This document shows positions 50,457 to 58,580 of a DNA stretch of 64,000 nt, piece after piece (position 1 is the stretch's first letter; every line of letters begins with the position of its first letter). Below the pieces are notes generated by a model. That model searched no databases and was not told the origin of the DNA. It saw only the letters and a list, made by a program, of their open reading frames with translations. The position numbers and the translations under genes were made by a program. Source of the stretch: Clostridiales bacterium UBA4039 (lineage in GTDB: Bacteria; Bacillota; Clostridia; Lachnospirales; Vallitaleaceae); contig DGAD01000032.1 of the NCBI GenBank assembly GCA_002382805.1, positions 62,001-126,000 on the forward strand. The letters are read 5' to 3'.

Positions 50457-52847
50457 ATGAACATTTCAATGAAATGGCTGCGTGAATATGTTGACGTGGA
50501 TTGGGATATTGATGCTTTTTGCGATGCAATGACAATGGCAGGCACAAAAGTAGAGACATATGAAGAATTAGGAAAAGAAATTACCAATGTAGTTGTAGGA
50601 AAGATTTTGCAAATTGAGGCACACCCCGATGCGGACAAGTTGGTTGTGACAAAAGTTGATGTTGGTAGTGAGGTTATTCAAATTGTCACAGGTGCTAACA
50701 ATATTTCGGAAGGTGATTATATACCGGTGGCATTACCGGGAGCCGAGCTTGCGCAAGGACTTAAAATTAAAAAAGGGAAGCTTCGTGGTGTGGAATCTAA
50801 TGGTATGATGTGCTCAGTTGAAGAATTGGGGCTTTCACGTGAAGATTTTGCCGAAGCGCCAGAACATGGCATCTATCTTTTTGATGAGCCAAAAGAATTG
50901 GGGAGCGATGTAAAACCTCTTTTTGGTTTGGGAGACATTGTTGTTGAATATGAGATTACGTCCAATCGTTCAGATTCATTTAGTGTTATCGGTGTTGCTC
51001 GTGAAGCGGCAGCTACCGTAAATAAACCGCTTAAAATGCCTGTGACGCAATATACCACCTATCCGGGAAATATTGATGAGAAGATGAAAGTGTTTATTGA
51101 AGATACAGAGCGTTGTTATCGCTTTGTCGGAAAGGTTATTACCGAAGTCAATATCCAAGAATCGCCAAAATGGTTAAAAGACCGTCTGCGTTCATGTGGA
51201 ATCCGTCCGATTAATAACCTGGTAGATATTACAAACTTTGTTATGCAGGAAATGGGACAACCTATGCATGCCTATGACTTGGATTTATTAGATTATAATG
51301 AGATTCACGTTCGTGCAGCAAAAGAAGGTGAAGTCTTAGAAACGTTAGATGGTGTTAAGCGTGAACTAGATCCTTCAATTACAGTGATTGCAGATAAAGA
51401 AAAAGCCATTGGACTTGCAGGTATCATGGGTGGAGAGGCGACAAAAGTTTTAGAAACGACAAAAACGATATTTTTTGAAGCGGCGACATTTAATGGAACA
51501 AATATACGAAAAGGCTCAAAAAAATTAGGATTGCGCTCGGATGCTTCGACGAAGTTTGAAAAGCACCTTGACCCTAATCTTGCATCTTTGGCGATGGAGC
51601 GTGCTTGTCAGCTTATAGACTTACTAGGCGCAGGAAAAGTCATGGAAGGTGTCATTGATGTATATCCTGTAGTACGTCAAGAACGGCATATCGCATATGA
51701 TGTAGAACGTATTAATCAAATTGTTGGTATCAAACTTTCGGAAGACGAAATGCTTGCTATTTTTAAACGCTTAAGTTTTGGCATTGATAAAGAGACGAAA
51801 GAAGTTATCGTGCCAACGTTTAGATCGGATGTTGTTGGTATTGCTGATTTGGCAGAAGAAATTGCGAGAATGTATGGATATGATCGAATTCCTACAACGC
51901 TAGAGTCAGGGACGCCTACTGTTGGTAAAAAGAATAAGAAACAAAAAATTGAAGATATTACCAAGCAAATTATGGAAGCATCCGGTATTAGTGAAACCAT
52001 AAGCTATTCTTTTGAAAGCCCTAAAGCATATGATAAACTCGGTATTGATTCAAACCATCCGTTGCGCCAATATGCAACAATATCTAATCCGTTAGGAGAA
52101 GATTTTTCTGTAATGCGTACCTTAACGATTAACGGAATGTTAAATGTTTTGGCAACAAATTATAATCGTCGTAATGAAAATGTACGCTTATATGAACTTG
52201 GTAAAACATACGTTCCAAAAGCTTTGCCATTAAAAGACTATCCTGTTGAAGCAGAGTTTTTAACTATTGGAGCTTATGGAGAAATTGATTTCTTCGATAT
52301 GAAGGGAATTATTGAAACACTTTTAACTCGACTTGGCGTTGTTGATGGGGTGAGCTACGATGCGGACATTGATATGCCGTTTTTGCATCCGGGCCGTCGA
52401 GCGAAGATTATGTATGACAAAATGGAATTAGGTTATCTGGGTGAAGTGCATCCTGAAACAGCAGATAATTATGATCTTGGACAGCGTAATTATATCGGTG
52501 TAGTCAGTATTGAAGTATTGACAAAGATTGCGAATCTTATGCGTGCATACGAACCTATAGCAAAATATCCTGCGATGCATCGAGATCTTGCACTCCTTGT
52601 TAAAGATGATATATTAGTTGGTCAGATTGAATTTTACATTAAACAACGTGGGGGTAAAATCCTTGAAGGGTATAAACTATTTGATGTGTATCAAGGTGAA
52701 CAAATTGAAGAGGGATATAAGTCAGTAGCATACTCGCTTACATTTAGAGCTAAAGACCATACATTAAGCGAAAAAGAAGTGAGCAAGGCAATGGATAAAA
52801 TTTTAAAGGGCCTTGAATTTGAACTTGGAGTAACGCTTCGACAATAA
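50457..52847 (+). CDS. pheT: Phenylalanyl-tRNA synthetase beta subunit
   Basis: Beta subunit of 796 residues, full length. The tRNA-binding OB domain occupies about 40-150 (VVGKILQIEAHPDADKL), followed by B3/B4 editing domain (about 210-390, with GIRPINNLVDITNFVMQE), the B5 domain (about 405-475) and the catalytic-like core. The C-terminal FDX-ACB domain (about 700-796; YPAMHRDLALLVKDDI) binds the anticodon end. It pairs with PheS and edits mischarged Tyr-tRNA. It starts 20 bases after pheS behind GGAGG, and ends in a strong terminator. Confidence 0.97.
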   Translation: MNISMKWLREYVDVDWDIDAFCDAMTMAGTKVETYEELGKEITNVVVGKILQIEAHPDADKLVVTKVDVGSEVIQIVTGANNISEGDYIPVALPGAELAQGLKIKKGKLRGVESNGMMCSVEELGLSREDFAEAPEHGIYLFDEPKELGSDVKPLFGLGDIVVEYEITSNRSDSFSVIGVAREAAATVNKPLKMPVTQYTTYPGNIDEKMKVFIEDTERCYRFVGKVITEVNIQESPKWLKDRLRSCGIRPINNLVDITNFVMQEMGQPMHAYDLDLLDYNEIHVRAAKEGEVLETLDGVKRELDPSITVIADKEKAIGLAGIMGGEATKVLETTKTIFFEAATFNGTNIRKGSKKLGLRSDASTKFEKHLDPNLASLAMERACQLIDLLGAGKVMEGVIDVYPVVRQERHIAYDVERINQIVGIKLSEDEMLAIFKRLSFGIDKETKEVIVPTFRSDVVGIADLAEEIARMYGYDRIPTTLESGTPTVGKKNKKQKIEDITKQIMEASGISETISYSFESPKAYDKLGIDSNHPLRQYATISNPLGEDFSVMRTLTINGMLNVLATNYNRRNENVRLYELGKTYVPKALPLKDYPVEAEFLTIGAYGEIDFFDMKGIIETLLTRLGVVDGVSYDADIDMPFLHPGRRAKIMYDKMELGYLGEVHPETADNYDLGQRNYIGVVSIEVLTKIANLMRAYEPIAKYPAMHRDLALLVKDDILVGQIEFYIKQRGGKILEGYKLFDVYQGEQIEEGYKSVAYSLTFRAKDHTLSEKEVSKAMDKILKGLEFELGVTLRQ

Positions 52848-52850
52848 ACA

Positions 52851-52884
52851 AAAAAAGCTGTTGCAAATGCAACAGCTTTTTTTT
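52851..52884 (+). terminator. Terminator after pheT
   Basis: Fifteen-base stem AAAAAAGCTGTTGCA / TGCAACAGCTTTTTT followed by further T, with a minimal loop that probably opens by one or two pairs. Confidence 0.9.
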
Positions 52885-52961
52885 ATGCCCTTATACAGTG
52901 TTTGTTCATCAAAAAATGAAGAAAAAATATTTATAATGACATAATTTGGGTTAAAATGACA

Positions 52962-52990
52962 TTGACAATGGAATAGAGATGTGATAAAAT
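52962..52990 (+). promoter_or_regulatory. Promoter of the sugar-type operon
   Basis: TTGACA at 52962-52967, 17-base spacer, TAAAAT at 52985-52990. The start point would be near 52997, giving a leader of about 140 bases before the DeoR gene. Confidence 0.82.
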
Positions 52991-53034
52991 CAAAAAAAGT
53001 CAAATAAAACCATTATCACTCAAATAAAATCATT
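52981..53034 (+). promoter_or_regulatory. Candidate operator repeats of the DeoR regulator
   Basis: Two direct repeats, TCAAATAAAACCATT (53000-53014) and TCAAATAAAATCATT (53020-53034), lie exactly 20 bases apart, about two helical turns. An inverted pair GTGATAA (52981-52987) and TTATCAC (53013-53019) brackets the first. They overlap the -10 and the likely start of transcription. DeoR-family repressors bind repeated sites in this position, so autoregulation is likely. Confidence 0.6.
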
Positions 53035-53138
53035 TCAACGCAGAAAAAGAGAAAAATGATAGAATATAGATACTGCGAATGACACAAGATGGGACATTGT
53101 CGTTTGTGGAAAAAAAATAAGGGTAAGGAGAAAAAATA

Positions 53139-53906
53139 ATGAAAATGATACGTCAAGAAAAATTATATGATTACATTAACAAAAAAGGGGCTACACCAAT
53201 TGATGAATTGGTAGAGGTTTTAAAAGTATCAAAATCTACAGTGGTTCGAGATGTCAATGAGATGGAAAAAGAAGGCAAGGTAGTCAAGTTGCATGGAGGT
53301 GTCAAGCCTGTAACAGAAGATTTATCATATGAACCACAGTATTTAGATAAAATGAACAGTAATAGTGAGATTAAGAAAAAAATTGCTCAAGAAGCGATGG
53401 CATATATTTTGGATAACTCAACAATTATTTTAGCCTCAGGAACGACAACGATGGCTATTGCTGAGCTTATTAGTGAAAGCAAGCACTTTACGAATATAAC
53501 GATTATTACGAATGATTTGCAAATTGCATATAGACTTGCGTCGGTAAAACATGTGAGCTTATTTATCATGGGTGGACAGTTGCGTCAAGATGTATACAGC
53601 ATTGTTTCGCCGTTTTCCGCGTCGGTTTTGGAATATTTAAATGCAGATATCTTTTTTTGCTCAGCAGATGCAGTTGATTTTACAGTAGGGGTAACCAATA
53701 ACGAAAGCTTAGAAGCTTTAGTGAAAAAACAAATGATTGATATTTCTAAAAAAACAATTTTAGTCGCAGACAAAACGAAATTCAACAAGATAAAATTGAT
53801 TAAAGTATGTTCCATGGATAAGTTAGATATAGTGATTACCAATTATCCGATTGATAAAAAAATACGCGAAGAATTACCAGAACCTTTAGAATGGATCGAA
53901 GTATAA
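53139..53906 (+). CDS. DeoR/GlpR-family transcriptional regulator (SgcR-like position)
   Basis: Repressor of 255 residues. The N-terminal HTH (about 5-55) contains IDELVEVLKVSKSTVVRDVN and KVVKLHGGVKPV. The sugar-phosphate sensing domain (about 75-240) holds the usual ILASGTTTMAIAELI, TIITNDLQIAYRLAS and GGQLRQDVYSIVSPF, with the late ILVADKTKFNK motif. Family members are released by a phosphorylated sugar intermediate, which here would be the product of the downstream FGGY kinase. First gene of the operon; a site overlapping the promoter is proposed at 52981-53034. The ATG follows GTAAGGAG. Confidence 0.9.
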   Translation: MKMIRQEKLYDYINKKGATPIDELVEVLKVSKSTVVRDVNEMEKEGKVVKLHGGVKPVTEDLSYEPQYLDKMNSNSEIKKKIAQEAMAYILDNSTIILASGTTTMAIAELISESKHFTNITIITNDLQIAYRLASVKHVSLFIMGGQLRQDVYSIVSPFSASVLEYLNADIFFCSADAVDFTVGVTNNESLEALVKKQMIDISKKTILVADKTKFNKIKLIKVCSMDKLDIVITNYPIDKKIREELPEPLEWIEV

Positions 53907-53932
53907 AAAATCACATATATGAAAGGAGCATT

Positions 53933-55042
53933 ATGTTAAAAGAATATTTGAAGGAGTTATCGTTACTTGATGGAATTAGTTCAAGAGAAGAAGAAATCAT
54001 CGACTATATGTATGAAAAATTCAAACACAACAGTAAGAATGTAACTGTGGATCGAATAGGTAATATTACCTGCAAATTTGATGCAAAACCATCGATTCAA
54101 AACCCGAAAAAAGTTGTGTTGTTCGCACATATGGATGAAGTGGGAATGATGATACGTAAAATTGATGAACATGGTTTTTTATTTATTGAACGTGTCGGAG
54201 GGACATATACAAAAACACTTCCAGGGACACGTGTGAAAGTCGTGACTTCAGAAAATAAAAAAATTGATGGTGTCGTAGGTGTTAAAAGTTACCACTTTGC
54301 AAGTCAAAAGGAACGTGAAACACTAAGCGATATTCAAGAACTATATATCGATATAGGAGCAACTTCTTTTGATAATGCTACTGATATAGGCGTACATGTG
54401 GGAGATTATGCAGTATATTCCTCTGAGTTTGTTGAGTTAAACAATGCAATAGTTAGTGGAAAAGCGATGGATGATCGTGTGGGATGCGCTGTTTTGCTTG
54501 ATTTAGCGGACAAACTAAAAAATAAAGCGTTGGAATGGGAAGTTTATTTGGTCGCTTGTGTGCAAGAAGAGTTTAATATTCGAGGCGTATTGCCGGCAAT
54601 TAAACGTATATCGCCGCAAGTGAGTATAGGAATTGATATTACTATTAGTTGTGACACTCCAGAAGGTCAATATAATGATATCAAATTAGGTGGCGGAGTG
54701 GCATTAACGTATATGAATTATCATGGCAAAGGTACGTTGGCAGGCGTATTGCCGGATATTAAATTAGTGCGACATCTAGAAAATATATGTACGGAGCATG
54801 GACTTGAGTTTCAACGGGAAATTGCACGGGGAGTGATTACAGAAAATGCTTTCTTAATTTTTGAAGGTGAAGGAATCTCTGTGGCGAATGTTTCGATTCC
54901 AGCTCGAAATGTACACACATCCATCGAAGCAATTCATATGAAGGATGTACAGGCGACGTCGGATTTATTATATCAATTTACTAATAAATTAAACATGACA
55001 ATGGACTTTGGAAAAATTAAGGAGGAGCAAGATGTGGACTAA
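53933..55042 (+). CDS. M42-family metallopeptidase homologue (FrvX/SgcX-like)
   Basis: Protein of 369 residues in the M42 aminopeptidase/endoglucanase-like family. All metal-ligand landmarks are readable: FAHMDEVGMM (His, Asp), KAMDDRVGCAVLLD, VACVQEEFNIRG (double Glu), IGIDIT, and RNVHTSIEAI for the last His. In carbohydrate operons (frv, sgc) this family is named FrvX or SgcX and its true substrate is undefined; the M42 fold may act on a glycosyl amide or glycopeptide rather than cellulose. ATG 53933 follows GAAAGGAGC; a frame from 53891 overlaps the DeoR gene. Its last 11 bases overlap the next gene. Confidence 0.9.
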   Translation: MLKEYLKELSLLDGISSREEEIIDYMYEKFKHNSKNVTVDRIGNITCKFDAKPSIQNPKKVVLFAHMDEVGMMIRKIDEHGFLFIERVGGTYTKTLPGTRVKVVTSENKKIDGVVGVKSYHFASQKERETLSDIQELYIDIGATSFDNATDIGVHVGDYAVYSSEFVELNNAIVSGKAMDDRVGCAVLLDLADKLKNKALEWEVYLVACVQEEFNIRGVLPAIKRISPQVSIGIDITISCDTPEGQYNDIKLGGGVALTYMNYHGKGTLAGVLPDIKLVRHLENICTEHGLEFQREIARGVITENAFLIFEGEGISVANVSIPARNVHTSIEAIHMKDVQATSDLLYQFTNKLNMTMDFGKIKEEQDVD

Positions 55043-55832
55043 GGAGTTATTGAAAGTTGAAAAACCAATTATTGCAATGTGTCATTTTAGAGCATTACCG
55101 GGAGACCCCTATTTTGAAAAAGAAAAAGGAATGGAATATGTTATTGAAATGGCGCGAAAAGAATTCCTTGCACTACAAGAAGGCGGTGTTGATGCCGTTA
55201 TGTTTTCTAATGAATTTAGTTTACCTTATTTAACAAAGGTCAAGCCGGAGACGACAGCTGCAATGGCGAGAATAATTGGTGAATTAAAGGCAGACATAAA
55301 AATACCTTATGGTGTTAATGTGCTTTGGGATCCAATTGCTTCTATAGATTTAGCGGCAGCAACAGATGCGGTATTTATTCGTGAAATTATGAGTGGTGCC
55401 TATGCAAGTGATTTTGGAATTTGGGATACGAATGTTGGAGAGACAATTCGCCATAAGTCGCGACTAGCACCCGATTTAAAGTTGCTATTTAATATTGTGC
55501 CAGAAGCAGCAAAGTATTTGGCAGAGCGCGATATAGAAGAAATTGCAAAAACAACAGAGTTTAACAATAAACCCGATGCAATTTGTGTTTCTGGAATCAC
55601 AGCCGGGGCATCAACAGACACAGAAGTTCTACAAAAAGTTAAGCATGCGGTTAAAGATACACTGGTTTTTGCCAATACTGGATGTAGATTAGATACAATT
55701 GAAAAAATCTTGTCAATTGCAGATGGAGCGGTTGTGGGAACAACATTTAAAGAAGATGGTGATTTTAATAAACATGTAGATATCGAACGGGTAAAGCAAT
55801 TTATGGATAAAGTACATTCCTTTAGAGCTTAG
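55032..55832 (+). CDS. BtpA/SgcQ-family protein
   Basis: Protein of 266 residues, a TIM-barrel-like family (BtpA, SgcQ). The core PIIAMCHFRALPGDPYF, GVDAVMFSNEFSLPY, IPYGVNVLWDPIASIDLAAA and AVFIREIMSGAYASDFG are all clear. BtpA was first linked to photosystem I stability, and SgcQ occurs in the E. coli sgc sugar operon; the enzymatic reaction is not established. Here it sits between an SgcX-like gene and an FGGY kinase, supporting a carbohydrate role. ATG 55032 follows AAGGAGGAGC inside the end of the M42 gene. Confidence 0.88.
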   Translation: MWTKELLKVEKPIIAMCHFRALPGDPYFEKEKGMEYVIEMARKEFLALQEGGVDAVMFSNEFSLPYLTKVKPETTAAMARIIGELKADIKIPYGVNVLWDPIASIDLAAATDAVFIREIMSGAYASDFGIWDTNVGETIRHKSRLAPDLKLLFNIVPEAAKYLAERDIEEIAKTTEFNNKPDAICVSGITAGASTDTEVLQKVKHAVKDTLVFANTGCRLDTIEKILSIADGAVVGTTFKEDGDFNKHVDIERVKQFMDKVHSFRA

Positions 55833-55870
55833 TCATACATAGGAATTGACACATAGAATAGGAGAAATAA

Positions 55871-57382
55871 ATGACGAATCGCTATTTTATGGGAATTGAT
55901 ATTGGGACATATTCAACAAAAGGGGTTATAACTGATCAGATCGGTACCATCTTGTGTTCTAAGGTTATCCAGCATAATATTATTACTCCAAAGCAAGGAT
56001 ATGTAGAACATGATCCGATAAAGACCTGGTGGGAAGAATTTTGCTTAATCAGTAATAGCCTTATCCAAGAGACAAATATCAATCCGATAGATATTAAGGC
56101 TGTTGGAGTTAGCGCAATCGGTCCATGTTGTTTGCCGGTAGATAAAGAATGTAAACCTTTAAGAAATGCCATCTTATATGGGGTAGATACAAGAGCTGTT
56201 AAAGAAATAGAGTGGCTTAACAAAACCATAGGCGAAGAAATTATCTTTGAACAGTGTGCCAATGCTTTAAGTGCGCAAGCGGTTGGTCCTAAGATTCTTT
56301 GGATAAAAAATAATGAACCAAGCATATATCAAAAGGCACATATGTATTTAACATCGACCTCCTTTATTGTTGCAAAACTAACGGGAAACTACGTTATCGA
56401 TCATTATACAGCAAGTGCATTTTCGCCTCTATATAATTACAAAAAGCAAGCTTGGGATTCTAAGCTATGTGAAGGTATTGTTAAGATTGAACAATTACCG
56501 CAGGTTAAATGGACTACAGATATTGCAGGAAAGATAAATGCGCAGTCCGCCGCTGAAACGGGGCTGCATGTGGACACAGAGGTTATCGTTGGTACAGCTG
56601 ATGCGGCGGCTGAAGCCGTTAGCGTCGGGGTAACAGAACCAAAAGAAATGATGCTCATGTATGGAACGACCCATTTTATGATTGGGGTAGCAGATAAGCC
56701 TATTGTAGATCCAAGAATTTGGGCGGGACCATATTTATTTAAAGATACATATGCTGTTATGGGAGGATTGGCAACATCAGGAGCATTGACCGTTTGGTTC
56801 AAAGAAAATTTTGCAAAGGAATTGATAGAAAAAGAAAAGATGGGAGGTGAAAATGCATTTGCGCTTTTGGCTAAGGAAGTTTCAAATGTTGCCGTAGGAT
56901 CTAATGGAATTATTGTTTTGCCGTATTTTAGTGGAGCACGTACGCCAATTAATAATCCAAATGCCAAAGGTTTAATATTTGGATTGAATATTATGCATAA
57001 GCGTGAAGAGGTCTATCGAGGATTATTAGAAGGGGTTGCATATGCAATTAGTCAAAATATCGAAATATTCGATGAAGTTGGTCTTGATATCCAAAACATA
57101 TTTTCAGTTGGTGGGGGCACAAACAATGTGTGTTGGATGCAGATTATCAGTGACTGTTGTGCGAGGGAACAATGGGTTTTACGTCATAGAATAGGCGCTT
57201 CTTATGGAGATGCTTTTTTGGCAGCATTGGGAAATGGAACAGTCAATGATCGGATGGACATTAAATCATGGAACAGTATTGAAAAGAAAATAAAACCAAA
57301 TAGTGTCAACACACAAAAATACAAAAGTCTCATAAAAAAGTATCTAGAGTTATATTGTGCTACAAAAAAACTAATGGATTAA
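55871..57382 (+). CDS. FGGY-family carbohydrate kinase
   Basis: Sugar kinase of 503 residues with two ASKHA domains. The N-terminal phosphate loop is FMGIDIGTYSTKGVITD; the catalytic Asp is in LYGVDTRAVKE; the second ATP loop is LMYGTTHFMIG and the third FSVGGGTNNVCWMQI. The FGGY-type end GAALLAG-like part reads GASYGDAFLAALGNG. It transfers phosphate from ATP to a sugar or sugar alcohol taken up by the following ABC transporter. Closest recognisable types are xylulokinase, ribulokinase and LsrK, without a decisive feature. It starts behind AGGAGAAAT, 38 bases after the BtpA-like gene. Confidence 0.9.
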   Translation: MTNRYFMGIDIGTYSTKGVITDQIGTILCSKVIQHNIITPKQGYVEHDPIKTWWEEFCLISNSLIQETNINPIDIKAVGVSAIGPCCLPVDKECKPLRNAILYGVDTRAVKEIEWLNKTIGEEIIFEQCANALSAQAVGPKILWIKNNEPSIYQKAHMYLTSTSFIVAKLTGNYVIDHYTASAFSPLYNYKKQAWDSKLCEGIVKIEQLPQVKWTTDIAGKINAQSAAETGLHVDTEVIVGTADAAAEAVSVGVTEPKEMMLMYGTTHFMIGVADKPIVDPRIWAGPYLFKDTYAVMGGLATSGALTVWFKENFAKELIEKEKMGGENAFALLAKEVSNVAVGSNGIIVLPYFSGARTPINNPNAKGLIFGLNIMHKREEVYRGLLEGVAYAISQNIEIFDEVGLDIQNIFSVGGGTNNVCWMQIISDCCAREQWVLRHRIGASYGDAFLAALGNGTVNDRMDIKSWNSIEKKIKPNSVNTQKYKSLIKKYLELYCATKKLMD

Positions 57383-57400
57383 AAAAGGAGAGCTTACTAT

Positions 57401-58489
57401 ATGAAAAAAAAGGTATTTGTATTACTTATGGTGTTTGTATTAGTTGTCAGTGGATGCACAAGTGGAAATGAATCTTCAACGACACAAAATCCGGAAAACC
57501 AGGGGGCGTCTAACGAACAATCAACAGAAGATCAAAACCAAGTAGAAGAAAATACGGCGGAAGAAACGAACGAAACCAATGCGACGTACACCATCGTAAC
57601 TATACCCAAATTGGTGGGGATTGGATGGTTTGATCGTATGGAAGAAGGGGTGAACTGGTTTGCACAAGACACAGGTCATGATGTCTATCAAACAGGACCG
57701 ACAGAAGCTGACCCTGCGCTACAAGTTCAGTTTATCGAAGATGCAATTGCTCAAGGTGTCGATGCAATATGTGTGGTTCCTTTTTCTGTAGAGGCTGTTG
57801 AACCAGTATTAAAAAAAGCAAGGGAACAAGGGATTGTTGTTGTTACACATGAAGCTTCTTCTATTGAAAATGCGGATTATGATGTCGAAGCGTTTGTAAA
57901 TACTGAATATGGGGCAGAATTTATGAAACGTTTGGCAGAAGGAATGGGAGAAGAAGGTGAATATACAACATTTGTTGGAAGTTTAACATCAAAAACACAT
58001 AATGAGTGGGTTGATGGAAGTACGGCTTTACAAGAGGAAGCCTATCCAAATATGATGGTTGTTTCCAATAAAAATGAAAGTAATGATGATATCTTAGTGG
58101 CATATAACAAGACAAAAGAATTATTAAATGCCTATCCAAATTTAAAAGGTATTCAAGGAAGTGCAGGTACAGATGTTGCAGGAGCAGCTCAAGCAGTGGA
58201 AGACCTTGGATTAAGTGGAAAGCTAACATTGGTAGGTACAAGTGTACCATCGGCTTCAGCAAAATACATTGATAATGACACCATTTCAAGTATTGGATTT
58301 TGGGACCCTGCAGAAGCTGGATATGTGATGAATCAAGTAGCTGTTGCTGTACTAGAAGGTCGAACAATTGAAGATGGGCATGACTTTGAACGTCCGGGTT
58401 ATACAGATATATCTTTGGATGGAAATGTTATCTATGGATCAGCATGGGTATTTGCAGATAAAAGCAATGTACATGATTTTACGTACTAA
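57401..58489 (+). CDS. Sugar-type ABC transporter substrate-binding lipoprotein (LsrB-like)
   Basis: Lipoprotein of 362 residues. The signal peptide ends at VVSGC with Cys19 lipidated, followed by an acidic, Ser/Thr/Asn/Gln-rich linker to about residue 60. The binding domain is periplasmic-binding-protein type I: IPKLVGIGWFDRMEEG, VQFIEDAIAQGVDAICVVP, NEWVDGSTALQEEA and the terminal DKSNVHDFTY. The wording is closest to LsrB, but the residues that contact AI-2 in LsrB are mostly changed (see findings), so another sugar is likely. The gene lies ahead of the ATPase and permeases, separated by a small hairpin. The ATG follows AAAGGAGAGC. Confidence 0.9.
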   Translation: MKKKVFVLLMVFVLVVSGCTSGNESSTTQNPENQGASNEQSTEDQNQVEENTAEETNETNATYTIVTIPKLVGIGWFDRMEEGVNWFAQDTGHDVYQTGPTEADPALQVQFIEDAIAQGVDAICVVPFSVEAVEPVLKKAREQGIVVVTHEASSIENADYDVEAFVNTEYGAEFMKRLAEGMGEEGEYTTFVGSLTSKTHNEWVDGSTALQEEAYPNMMVVSNKNESNDDILVAYNKTKELLNAYPNLKGIQGSAGTDVAGAAQAVEDLGLSGKLTLVGTSVPSASAKYIDNDTISSIGFWDPAEAGYVMNQVAVAVLEGRTIEDGHDFERPGYTDISLDGNVIYGSAWVFADKSNVHDFTY

Positions 58490-58514
58490 GTTAAGATAAT
58501 AGGCTAAATAGGAT

Positions 58515-58536
58515 ATAGCACTTTAACAAGTGCTAT
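58515..58536 (+). other. Intercistronic hairpin between binding protein and ATPase genes
   Basis: Nine-base stem ATAGCACTT / AAGTGCTAT with a four-base loop in the 91-base gap. Hairpins here commonly stabilise the binding-protein mRNA or attenuate, giving more binding protein than transporter. No full T run, so a strong terminator is unlikely. Confidence 0.7.
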
Positions 58537-58580
58537 TCCTATTATAACTTTGAGTTCGTTAAATGTAAAAGGAGCTGGAT

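Noticed and set aside
55936..56325. Minus-strand open frame of 129 codons opposite the FGGY kinase gene
   Set aside because: Antisense of a clear kinase gene, without start signals or a recognisable domain.
57921..58367. Minus-strand open frame of 148 codons opposite the binding-protein gene
   Set aside because: It is the antisense of a well-supported gene, has no ribosome site and its composition (Leu/His/Gln-rich) is that of a shadow frame.
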